From NCBI GenBank assembly GCA_031276365.1, contig JAISNG010000008.1, positions 1 to 13,134 on the forward strand: a stretch of 13,134 nucleotides of DNA. The letters are read 5' to 3'. Each line of letters starts with the position of its first letter. Within the stretch, counting starts at the first letter, position 1. Source of the stretch: Campylobacteraceae bacterium. Lineage in GTDB: Bacteria; Campylobacterota; Campylobacteria; Campylobacterales; Campylobacteraceae. Shown here in pieces: positions 1-5,961 of the stretch. The translations under genes and the position numbers were made by a program. The notes below the pieces were generated by a model. That model was not told where the DNA came from. It did no database searches and saw only the letters and a list, made by a program, of their open reading frames with translations.

Positions 1-71
1 GAGTTTGTTGTTTTTGTTTGTTTGCGATGAAGATTTTCGTGAATCTCTGAAACAACTTCTTTTTCCGTCAT
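1..71 (-). CDS. Possible 5' end of an unidentified gene, cut by the window edge
   Basis: On the minus strand an ATG at 71 to 69 opens a frame that runs off the left edge. It would encode MTEKEVVSEIHENLHRKQ and a few further residues, a charged sequence with no motif I recognise. The frame has no stop within the window and an upstream TAG closes it five codons before a possible TTG start at 86 to 84, which has an AGGGA Shine-Dalgarno-like stretch six bases ahead. The ATG lies inside the repeat motif GGAATGACGGAA that recurs further right, so the frame may be accidental. If real, this gene is co-directional with yggS and lies beyond the repeat region. The function is unknown. Confidence 0.25.
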   Translation of the reverse strand, partial: MTEKEVVSEIHENLHRKQTKTTN

Positions 72-222
72 TCCTACAGCGAACAAACTGCGTCCCTACG
101 TCATTTCATAGAGGCAAGAGAAACATATTTTAGCGTCATACATGTTTTTCTATAGTTCCTTACATGACAAGAGAAACGCATATTATAAAATCTAAAATCA
201 CTAACATAAAACCACCAACTCT

Positions 223-353
223 GTCATACCCGCGCGAACGATACAATGCCTCAGTTGTCTTAGAGGAATGTGGGTATCTTTCTCCGTCATTCCTGTAATG
301 AGCAGATTATATTTTACATCATTAGCGTACTTATGCATGTCCATTTCTATTCC
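223..353 (+). repeat. 131-bp tandem repeat, copy 1
   Basis: This unit begins with GTCATACCCGCGCGAAC and ends with CCATTTCTATTCC. It matches the next 131 bases along its length, with small compensating gaps near 245 to 265. The right half, from the CAGATTATAT and CATTAGCGTAC blocks onward, is the most similar. Within the unit ATACCC (226 to 231) can pair with GGGTAT (272 to 277), enclosing an inner ACAA/TTGT stem (243 to 246 with 255 to 258), so the first 55 bases can fold into a hairpin. Confidence 0.85.
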
Positions 354-484
354 GTCATTCCCGCGCAAACGATACGACATCAGTCGTCATCATGAGGAAT
401 GCGGTATCTTTTTCTGTCATTTCTATAACGAGCAGATTATGTTTTTGCATCATTAGCGTACTCATGCATGTCCATTTCTATTCC
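354..484 (+). repeat. 131-bp tandem repeat, copy 2
   Basis: This is the second unit, starting GTCATTCCCGCGCAAAC exactly 131 bases after copy 1. CATTCC (356 to 361) can pair with GGAATG (396 to 401). Inside that is a stem ACGAC (374 to 378) and GTCGT (383 to 387) with a four-base ATCA loop. Compared with copy 1 the A245-T256 pair becomes G376-C385, so the inner stem keeps its pairing despite sequence change. Confidence 0.85.
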
Positions 485-510
485 GTCATTCCCGCGTAGG
501 CGGGAATCCA
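485..510 (+). repeat. Partial third copy of the 131-bp unit
   Basis: The first 12 bases, GTCATTCCCGCG, restart the unit 131 bases after copy 2. The sequence then departs into GTAGG and a mirror half, GCGGGAATCCA, followed by an A-rich stretch. The tandem array therefore ends in a short compact palindrome rather than in a full unit. Confidence 0.8.
488..507. repeat. Perfect 20-bp palindromic repeat, dRS3-like
   Basis: ATTCCCGCGTAGGCGGGAAT has eight-base arms (ATTCCCGC and GCGGGAAT) around the loop GTAG. It fits the ATTCCC-N8-GGGAAT form known as dRS3 in Neisseria, where such repeats flank larger repeat arrays and serve as insertion targets for filamentous prophage. The match here is to the form only, and no phage gene is visible. 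It is not a good terminator, because neither strand shows a T run after the hairpin. Confidence 0.75.
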
Positions 511-671
511 AAAAAAGAACTTCTTCAAACACCAATAATGTATTCATAAATAGAAAATAACATTTTACTGCTTGTTTTTTTATGTTCTTTCATGATTTCA
601 TTTTTTTATGTAATGAAATATGGATGCCTGCTTTCCCTCACGATATGCGCTCACTTATCATTCGCTCGCAA

Positions 672-686
672 GGAATGACGGAATAG
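672..686 (-). repeat. Inverted copy of the repeat core
   Basis: GGAATGACGGAATAG is the exact reverse complement of the 15 bases CTATTCCGTCATTCC found at 347 to 361 and 478 to 492, which span the junctions between tandem units. It ends a segment that begins TGGATGCCTGCTTTC at 621, so 621 to 686 looks like a left-facing hairpin repeat whose arms are separated by extra sequence. Confidence 0.7.
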
Positions 687-708
687 GATATTTGTTTGTC
701 GTTTGATT

Positions 709-719
709 GCGGGAATGAC
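709..719 (-). repeat. Second inverted repeat core next to yggS
   Basis: GCGGGAATGAC is the reverse complement of GTCATTCCCGC, the first 11 bases of tandem copy 2. It lies 17 bases beyond the yggS stop codon and between weakly complementary flanks, TCGTTTG (699 to 705) and CAACGA (720 to 725). Any role in ending the yggS transcript is speculative. Confidence 0.5.
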
Positions 720-735
720 CAACGATTAATTTTGT

Positions 736-1398
736 CTATTTAAACAAAACACTTCCAAGCCTTATGATATTTGCGCCGCATTTTATCGCAAGTTCAAAAT
801 CTCCGCTCATGCCCATAGAGCAGTATTTTGCGCCAAGAGACATGACGCGCTCATAAATCTCTCTTGTTGTCTCAAAACTCTTTTGTATCACGCTGATATC
901 TTCCGTATGCGCGCCGATACTCATAACGCCTTTCAAGTTCAGTTTCGGACAGTTTTTAAGTATCTCTTCGTAAGTTTTAAGAGCAGATTCGGGCAAAACT
1001 CCAGCTTTTGTATCCTCTCTTGCGCTGTTTATCTGAAGCAAAACATCAAGTCTTCTCTCTTTCACACGCTTGTTTATCTCCAGAGCCAGCTCAAGACTGT
1101 CACATGAATGAATAAGCGCGGGATTTAACTCAATCAGCCGATTTATCTTATTTGTCTGTAAGCGTCCTATAAAGTGCCACTCTATAGAAAGTGTGTATAA
1201 TTCTTTACATTTTTCATCTAAAGACTGTATTTTGTTTTCGCCAAATGCCGTACAGCCGAGTTTGTAAAGTTCGGCGATTTGGGTGGAAGTTACCATTTTG
1301 CTTACGGCTATAAGCTTTATATTTTCATGGAAAGGCGAGTTTTGTTCGGCATTTTTAATGCGCCGTAATACCTTATGCACTCTTTCGTGATAATCCAT
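736..1398 (-). CDS. yggS: YggS/PLPBP-family pyridoxal phosphate homeostasis protein
   Basis: This 220-residue protein belongs to the YggS/PROSC family, single-domain TIM-barrel proteins that bind pyridoxal 5'-phosphate without known enzyme activity and help keep PLP and amino or keto acid pools balanced in the cytoplasm. IKLIAVSK near the N-terminus carries the PLP-binding lysine, Lys34. Family blocks follow in order: FGENK, WHFIGRLQTNK, LLQINSARE, GVMSIGAHTED, and near the C-terminus SMGMSGDFELAIKCG and IRLGSVLF, which form the phosphate-binding end. GENKIQ where many homologues have GENYVQE is a small divergence. The length is slightly under the usual 225 to 235. The start overlaps the rseP stop by one base (TAATG), so it is the last gene of the seven-gene operon and probably translationally coupled. 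The family assignment is firm. The physiological role is inferred from the family. Confidence 0.95.
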   Translation of the reverse strand: MDYHERVHKVLRRIKNAEQNSPFHENIKLIAVSKMVTSTQIAELYKLGCTAFGENKIQSLDEKCKELYTLSIEWHFIGRLQTNKINRLIELNPALIHSCDSLELALEINKRVKERRLDVLLQINSAREDTKAGVLPESALKTYEEILKNCPKLNLKGVMSIGAHTEDISVIQKSFETTREIYERVMSLGAKYCSMGMSGDFELAIKCGANIIRLGSVLFK

Positions 1399-2456
1399 TA
1401 GTTGCCTGCCAGCAGTCTTGCTATATCGTTGTAAACGGTAAAAAGTATGAGCGAGAGCAGAAATATCCAGCCCGCAACCGTCATATAATAGAATACTTTT
1501 TCATTTGGCGCGCGTCTAAATATCATCTCATAAAAATTAAACATAATATGCCCGCCGTCAAGCGCAGGAATCGGCAAGAGATTAACTATGCCGAGATTGA
1601 CCGATATGATGGCTATCAAAAATAAAAATGACGCAAAAGATGTTTTGGCGGCGGCTGAACTTACATCTACTATGCCGATAATGCCTGTGAGATTTTTGGG
1701 CGAAACTTCGCCTGATACGAGCTTTTCAATGCTTTTAAAGGTAAGCGTTGAAGCAAATACAAACTCGCTCCAAGCGTATTTGACGCCGTTTAGACCTTTA
1801 TAGTATCCATGTAAGAGCGCTCCTGAAGGGCTTATGCCTATAAGTCTTACCTTTATTGATTCTTGAAATATATTTTGTTCATCGGCTATCGTCGGCGTGA
1901 GATGAAAGCTTAAAAGCTGTCCGTCTCTTAACACCGTCAAATTCACTTCGCCCGAACTATCGTTGATGATATCTCTGATATCATGCCAGATATTTACCTC
2001 TTTGCCATTGATGGTTTTTATCGTATCGTTTACCTGAAGTCCTGCTTTGTAAGCTGCCGAATTTTCCGAAAAACTGCCGATTTGCGGGGCTAATGGCGAG
2101 ATTAGCGAACCAATCCAAATATATAAAAGAAACGCCAAAATGAAATTTGCAAACGGTCCTGCAAAGAGTATGATGATTCTCTGCCATGGAGCTTTTGTGT
2201 CGTAACTGTCAAAATCATCACTTCGTTCGTTTGGATTAAAGTCGTTTTGTCCCTTCATCTGCACATATCCGCCAAGAGGTATTGCGCTTATGCAATACTC
2301 AGTGCCGCCCAAGACTTTTTTAAAGAGTTTCCTGCCAAATCCGATGCTGAAAACTTCAACCTTTACCTTAAAAGCGCGCGCGGCAACAAAATGTCCAAGC
2401 TCATGAAAAAATATTAAAAACGATAATGCAATGATAGAATAGATGATTCCGCTCAT
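1398..2456 (-). CDS. rseP: RseP-like site-2 zinc metalloprotease (M50)
   Basis: This is a 352-residue inner-membrane intramembrane protease. The first transmembrane segment holds HELGH (residues 18 to 22), whose two histidines and glutamate form the zinc site. NLLPIPALDGGH (292 to 303) supplies the third ligand, Asp300, in a later membrane segment. One PDZ domain is visible at about 125 to 190. Further hydrophobic segments lie near 94 to 118, 275 to 295 and 325 to 345. E. coli RseP has two PDZ domains and about 450 residues, so this is the shorter single-PDZ form. Family members cleave membrane-bound anti-sigma factors and leftover signal peptides; no anti-sigma gene is in the window, so the substrate is unknown. 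The start overlaps pgsA by four bases (ATGA) and lacks a strong ribosome site, suggesting translational coupling. Confidence 0.95.
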   Translation of the reverse strand: MSGIIYSIIALSFLIFFHELGHFVAARAFKVKVEVFSIGFGRKLFKKVLGGTEYCISAIPLGGYVQMKGQNDFNPNERSDDFDSYDTKAPWQRIIILFAGPFANFILAFLLYIWIGSLISPLAPQIGSFSENSAAYKAGLQVNDTIKTINGKEVNIWHDIRDIINDSSGEVNLTVLRDGQLLSFHLTPTIADEQNIFQESIKVRLIGISPSGALLHGYYKGLNGVKYAWSEFVFASTLTFKSIEKLVSGEVSPKNLTGIIGIVDVSSAAAKTSFASFLFLIAIISVNLGIVNLLPIPALDGGHIMFNFYEMIFRRAPNEKVFYYMTVAGWIFLLSLILFTVYNDIARLLAGN

Positions 2457-3001
2457 TTTTTAATGCTTTTTGTGTAATTAAGTGTGTATATAAAACCAGA
2501 ATAAAGTGTCAGCGCCAAAGCTATCCAGAGGAGAATATCTCCAAGCAGCCGCCAATTCATTATCAAAAATCCTATCGCTATCATTTGAAATACAGTCTTG
2601 ACTTTACCTGACATAGATGCTGCTATCTCTTTGCCCTCGCTCGCCGCCGCAACACGAAGACCAGTTATGAAAAATTCACGAAGCAGTATGATATAAATAA
2701 TCCATGCATTTGCGCGCGATATCAGCATAAGTCCCAAAAATGCCGCTAACATGAGCATTTTGTCCGCTAACGGGTCAAGTACGCCGCCGATAGTTGTTTT
2801 TTGATTCCATGCTCTTGCGATATACCCGTCAAAAAAGTCCGTAGCTGACGCAAATATAAACAAAAACACAGCCGCAAAATCTATCCATGAATGATGAATA
2901 CCTTCAAATACAGGATTGTTTCTGTCTATCAAGAGCCAAAACATTACAGGTGCGATTAGTATTCTTAAAAAGGCAAGAATATTCGGGAGGTTCAGCCTCA
3001 T
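2453..3001 (-). CDS. pgsA: CDP-diacylglycerol-glycerol-3-phosphate 3-phosphatidyltransferase
   Basis: The protein has 182 residues and several membrane segments. It transfers a phosphatidyl group from CDP-diacylglycerol to glycerol 3-phosphate, the committed step to phosphatidylglycerol, at the inner membrane. The CDP-alcohol phosphatidyltransferase signature D-x2-D-G-x2-A-R-x8-G-x3-D-x3-D is complete at residues 55 to 80 (Asp55, Asp58, Gly59, Ala62, Arg63, Gly72, Asp76, Asp80), which are the metal and nucleotide ligands. The N-terminal NLPNILAFLRI stretch and the following hydrophobic helices are typical of PgsA. The start is preceded by GGAGG about 12 bases upstream. It overlaps the FabL-like gene upstream and rseP downstream by four bases each. 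The reaction type is certain; the acceptor is taken as glycerol 3-phosphate because length and motif context fit PgsA better than PssA. Confidence 0.93.
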   Translation of the reverse strand: MRLNLPNILAFLRILIAPVMFWLLIDRNNPVFEGIHHSWIDFAAVFLFIFASATDFFDGYIARAWNQKTTIGGVLDPLADKMLMLAAFLGLMLISRANAWIIYIILLREFFITGLRVAAASEGKEIAASMSGKVKTVFQMIAIGFLIMNWRLLGDILLWIALALTLYSGFIYTLNYTKSIKK

Positions 3002-3765
3002 TTAAAAGTCGTTCCTCCATCTACAATAAATATGTGTCCCGTTACCCACGAGGCTTTGTCTGAACACAAAAATAAGCACGCGCCCGCCATATCTTCAGGC
3101 TGCCCCATGCGTCCTAATGGCGAACGTTTTGCCGTTTCATCGCGCACCTCTTCATAATTTACAAAAGCTTTCAGGGCGTCTGTGTCTATGGGTCCGCCGC
3201 TTACGGCGTTTACCCTGATATTTTTTTCGCCGAGTTCTATTGCCGCATATCTTACCATTGTTTCAACGGCGGCTTTGCTTGTACCATGTCCCGCGTAATT
3301 GTCCATATAGACACGATTGCCTGTAGATGATATGGAGATGATACTGCCGCCGCCTGTTTTTTCCATTCTTTTGGCGGCCTCCTGTGCGCCGACAACAAAG
3401 GCGTTCACTGTTGCGGTGAAAATGTTGTTGATGCCTTTAGGCTTTAGCTTCATAAATTTTGTGTATCCGCCCACAACTGCACGTCCTGAAATTATCGCGC
3501 TTGAGATGAAAAAATCTATTTTGTCAAAATCTTTGTCTATTTCTAAAAAAAGCTCTTTGTATTTTTCAGGCTCTAAAATATTAAAAGGATATGCTCTTGC
3601 CTTTATGTTGTATTTGGCTTCAAGTTCGGCTACCTGCGCTGCGGCTAACTCAGCGTTTGAGTTGTATGTAAATGCCACATTTACGCCATGCGCGGCAAAT
3701 TCATCAACGATAGCTTTGCCTATTCCGCGCGTTCCGCCGCTTATGACTAAAGTTTTTCCTTTCAT
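2998..3765 (-). CDS. fabL: FabL-like short-chain dehydrogenase, putative enoyl-ACP reductase III
   Basis: This is a 255-residue classical-fold short-chain dehydrogenase. The nucleotide-binding loop is SGGTRGIG at residues 9 to 16. The catalytic pair is Tyr157 and Lys164, spaced Y-x6-K as in enoyl-ACP reductases, not the usual Y-x3-K. The C-terminal half (VNAVSGGPIDTDALKAF, then RSPLGRM and IVDGG) resembles Bacillus FabL closely as I remember it. FabL uses NADPH to reduce the trans-2 double bond of enoyl-ACP in the last step of each fatty acid elongation cycle and tolerates triclosan better than FabI. The H. pylori gene at the same place in the operon (HP1014, from memory) was annotated as a 7-alpha-hydroxysteroid dehydrogenase, so the true substrate is uncertain. 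AAAGGA lies six bases before the ATG. The start overlaps the dapA stop by one base. Confidence 0.75.
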   Translation of the reverse strand: MKGKTLVISGGTRGIGKAIVDEFAAHGVNVAFTYNSNAELAAAQVAELEAKYNIKARAYPFNILEPEKYKELFLEIDKDFDKIDFFISSAIISGRAVVGGYTKFMKLKPKGINNIFTATVNAFVVGAQEAAKRMEKTGGGSIISISSTGNRVYMDNYAGHGTSKAAVETMVRYAAIELGEKNIRVNAVSGGPIDTDALKAFVNYEEVRDETAKRSPLGRMGQPEDMAGACLFLCSDKASWVTGHIFIVDGGTTFK

Positions 3766-4658
3766 TAAAATCCTTTTATTGTGTATTTTTGCATAGTTTT
3801 TTCTATAAATTTAAGATGTTCATCACTTGGAGCTACAAGCGGCAGGCGGTATTCCAAACTCTCAAGTAATCCCGCAATGTACATGGCGGCTTTTATCGGT
3901 ATCGGATTGCTTTCGCAAAAAAGCGCTTTATTTATAGCGTAAAGTTCGTCATTTATCGCCTTTGCTCCCAAATAGTCCGAATTTAAAGCTTTGTGCGTCA
4001 AATCCGCTATCTTGTCGGGCAGTAGATTTGCCGTAACAGAAATCACGCCTTTGCCGCCGTTTGATAAAATAGGATAATTTATCGCATCCTCTCCGCTTAT
4101 AAGATAGAGTTTTGGCTCATGTGCAAGCAAATCCACACATTTATCTATGGAGCCGCTCGCTTCCTTTACGCCGAAAATATTTCGGCAGTCATTAAAGAGT
4201 CTTATGACGGTATTTGTCTGAATATCACAGCCTGTGCGTCCGGGAACATTATATAAAAGTACAGGTATATTTATGGAGTTTGCTATTGTTTTATAGTGTT
4301 GATAAAGCCCCTCTTGCGTTGGTTTATTGTAGTATGGAGTTACGGAGAGTATGGCATCGGCTCCATGAGATTGCGCAAATTTTGCCAAATCCACAGCTTC
4401 ATGCGTTGCATTGCTTCCTGCTCCTGCCATAACTTTAACGTGTGTGTCTTTACATACGCTGACCGCTATCTCGATGCATCGTTTATGCTCTTCATGATTT
4501 AGAGTTGCGCTCTCGCCCGTCGTTCCTACAGCTACTATAACATCTGTACCGTTTTTTATCTGACGGCGGATAAGTTTTTCATACTGAAGTTCATCTATAG
4601 CACCGTTTTTGAACGGCGTAATAAGTGCGGTCATCGCACCTTGCAGAAATTCGCTCAT
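3765..4658 (-). CDS. dapA: 4-hydroxy-tetrahydrodipicolinate synthase
   Basis: This 297-residue TIM-barrel enzyme condenses pyruvate with aspartate semialdehyde, the first committed step to diaminopimelate and lysine, and so feeds both peptidoglycan and protein synthesis. The Schiff-base lysine is Lys165 in GVKEASGS. The catalytic triad residues are visible as Thr47 in GTTGES, Tyr136 in LLYNVPGRTG and Tyr110 in TPYYNKP, with Arg141 as the substrate carboxylate ligand. These positions sit three or four above the E. coli numbering. Length is normal for the family. A good ribosome site (AAAGGA, nine bases ahead) precedes the ATG. One base separates it from the M16 peptidase upstream in the operon. 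Other members of this aldolase superfamily exist, but the residue set and the operon context favour DapA. Confidence 0.95.
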   Translation of the reverse strand: MSEFLQGAMTALITPFKNGAIDELQYEKLIRRQIKNGTDVIVAVGTTGESATLNHEEHKRCIEIAVSVCKDTHVKVMAGAGSNATHEAVDLAKFAQSHGADAILSVTPYYNKPTQEGLYQHYKTIANSINIPVLLYNVPGRTGCDIQTNTVIRLFNDCRNIFGVKEASGSIDKCVDLLAHEPKLYLISGEDAINYPILSNGGKGVISVTANLLPDKIADLTHKALNSDYLGAKAINDELYAINKALFCESNPIPIKAAMYIAGLLESLEYRLPLVAPSDEHLKFIEKTMQKYTIKGF

Positions 4659-4659
4659 G

Positions 4660-5961
4660 TTATTGTTCCTTTCTTAAGATAATTGTTGTTGATATCTTGT
4701 CTTTAAAGTACTTGTTAGCGGCGTTTTTCATGGTATTTACGTCAAGTGCATAAATCTTCTCTTCGTATTTAAAAAGCGGCTCCAAAGAGCCCCGTGTGAG
4801 AAAACTTCCGAAAAGATTTGCCACATTGCTTGAATTTTCAAGGGCAAATATAAAATCCGCCTTTGTATTTGTTTTAATTTTGCGTAATTCTTTTTCGCTG
4901 ATATCTCCATTTTTTATCTTGTCTATAATAGCCAAAATCTCCTTTTCAACTTTTTCTGCTTTCACGCCTTCGTTGCAGACGGCTATAAAGATAAAGAGAT
5001 TTGGGTCTTTTGTATCCATGTTGTAGGCATAAACTTGATTGACAACTCTTTTTTGATTGACCAGCGTCTCATACAATCTGCTGCTTTTCCCTGCGCTCAA
5101 AAGCTGGCTTAGAGCGCTTAGAGCTATCTGGTCGTCATGGTCGTATGATGGTATTTTGTAAGCTATGGCAAGCATTTCCGTTTCGCTATCTTTGTGTATA
5201 TATACTCTTCTTGCGCCGTCTTGTTCAGGTTCAACCTGATATTTTTTCGGAATTACACTCTCTCTTTTTATCTTTCCGAAATACTTTTGAGCTTCGTCAA
5301 AAACAACTTTCGGTTCAATATCGCCCGCTACGATGATTATTGCGTTTGAGGGCTGATAATAAGCGCTGTGAAATGCCCTTATATCGTCTATCGTCCAGTT
5401 TTCTATATCATCTTTAAAGCCTATCGGCGTCCAATGATACGGGTGATAGATAAACGCACTGTTGAACAGTCTAAAGTACAAATAGCCCATAGGAGAGTTG
5501 TCCGTACGCCATTTGCGCTCCTCCATGACTACATTGCGTTCAGGCTGAAACTCTTCATCTTTAAGTGCGAGATTTGACATAAGTTCACTGAAAAGCTCAA
5601 GTGATTTTGATATGTTTTTACTGCTGCTTTTTATAAAATAGTGCGTAGCGTCAAAGCCTGTATTTGCGTTTGTAATGCCGCCGAAACCTTTGATTATTTC
5701 GTCAAATTCGCCTGCTTTGAGGTTTTTTGTGGATTTGAAATTGAGATGTTCAAGCATGTGAGCTATTCCGCTTTTGCCCATTATCTCATCGCCGCTCCCG
5801 ACTTTGTAAAAAATATCTGTAGTTATAACCCCGCTTCCCGCGTTCATCGGTATGACAAATACCTGAAGTCCGTTTGAGAGCGTTTGGTTTTCATATTTTG
5901 GCAAAGAACCAGCCATTAAAACTCCTGAAATTAAAGATATAATCAAAAATAATCGTTTCAA
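4660..5961 (-). CDS. Exported M16-family zinc peptidase, TTG start
   Basis: This 433-residue protein has a signal peptide of about 17 residues (MKRLFLIISLISGVLMAG), pointing to export to the periplasm. The inverted zinc motif HMLEH at residues 68 to 72 provides two histidine ligands and the catalytic glutamate; Glu147 or Glu148 in NVVMEERKW, about 76 residues later, is the third ligand. An N-terminal M16 domain (about 25 to 170) is followed by an M16 C-terminal domain (about 180 to 360), the single-chain M16B layout resembling PqqL or processing peptidases. Natural substrates are unknown. The reading frame overlaps pyrD by four bases (TTGA) and uses TTG as start. An AGGAG ten bases ahead and the need for the signal peptide support that start over the internal ATG at residue 16. 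Confidence 0.88.
   Translation of the reverse strand: MKRLFLIISLISGVLMAGSLPKYENQTLSNGLQVFVIPMNAGSGVITTDIFYKVGSGDEIMGKSGIAHMLEHLNFKSTKNLKAGEFDEIIKGFGGITNANTGFDATHYFIKSSSKNISKSLELFSELMSNLALKDEEFQPERNVVMEERKWRTDNSPMGYLYFRLFNSAFIYHPYHWTPIGFKDDIENWTIDDIRAFHSAYYQPSNAIIIVAGDIEPKVVFDEAQKYFGKIKRESVIPKKYQVEPEQDGARRVYIHKDSETEMLAIAYKIPSYDHDDQIALSALSQLLSAGKSSRLYETLVNQKRVVNQVYAYNMDTKDPNLFIFIAVCNEGVKAEKVEKEILAIIDKIKNGDISEKELRKIKTNTKADFIFALENSSNVANLFGSFLTRGSLEPLFKYEEKIYALDVNTMKNAANKYFKDKISTTIILRKEQ

Larger units (their letters stand above)
72..735. other. Gene-free region rich in palindromic repeats
   Basis: This stretch between the left-edge frame and the end of yggS holds no supportable complete gene, RNA gene or CRISPR array. 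What it does hold is a family of degenerate repeats sharing the core CCGTCATTCC. Facing right, the core occurs at about 65, 284, 352 and 483. Facing left, it occurs at 672 to 686 and, as GCGGGAATGAC, at 709 to 719. The part before 222 resembles a more diverged and rearranged copy of the 131-bp unit: similar blocks around TCCGTCATTCCT, AGCGT and ATG-TTTCTAT appear in the same order. CAAGAGAAAC is repeated at 115 to 124 and 168 to 177. An AT-rich hairpin (ATTTCAT 595 to 601, ATGAAAT 613 to 619) lies between the right-facing and left-facing copies. The short open frames here are consistent with chance. Confidence 0.7.

Noticed and set aside
268..456. 62-codon open frame in the repeat region
   Set aside because: It spans the junction of the two tandem units, has no ribosome site and shows repeat-derived composition with no recognisable protein features.
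223..510. CRISPR array
   Set aside because: The units are 131 bp, diverged and directly adjacent, with no short conserved repeats and unique spacers and no cas gene in the window.
488..518. Hairpin as an intrinsic terminator
   Set aside because: The stem is strong, but neither strand has a T run right after it: the plus strand continues into CCAAAAAAAG and the minus strand into GACGGAATAG.
1..735. Mobile element or prophage remnant
   Set aside because: Repeats are present, but no transposase, integrase or phage gene fragment can be read in any frame, so a mobile-element call is not supported.
3317..3796. 159-codon plus-strand frame opposite the FabL-like gene
   Set aside because: It is opposite a gene with clear family motifs and contains no recognisable domain.
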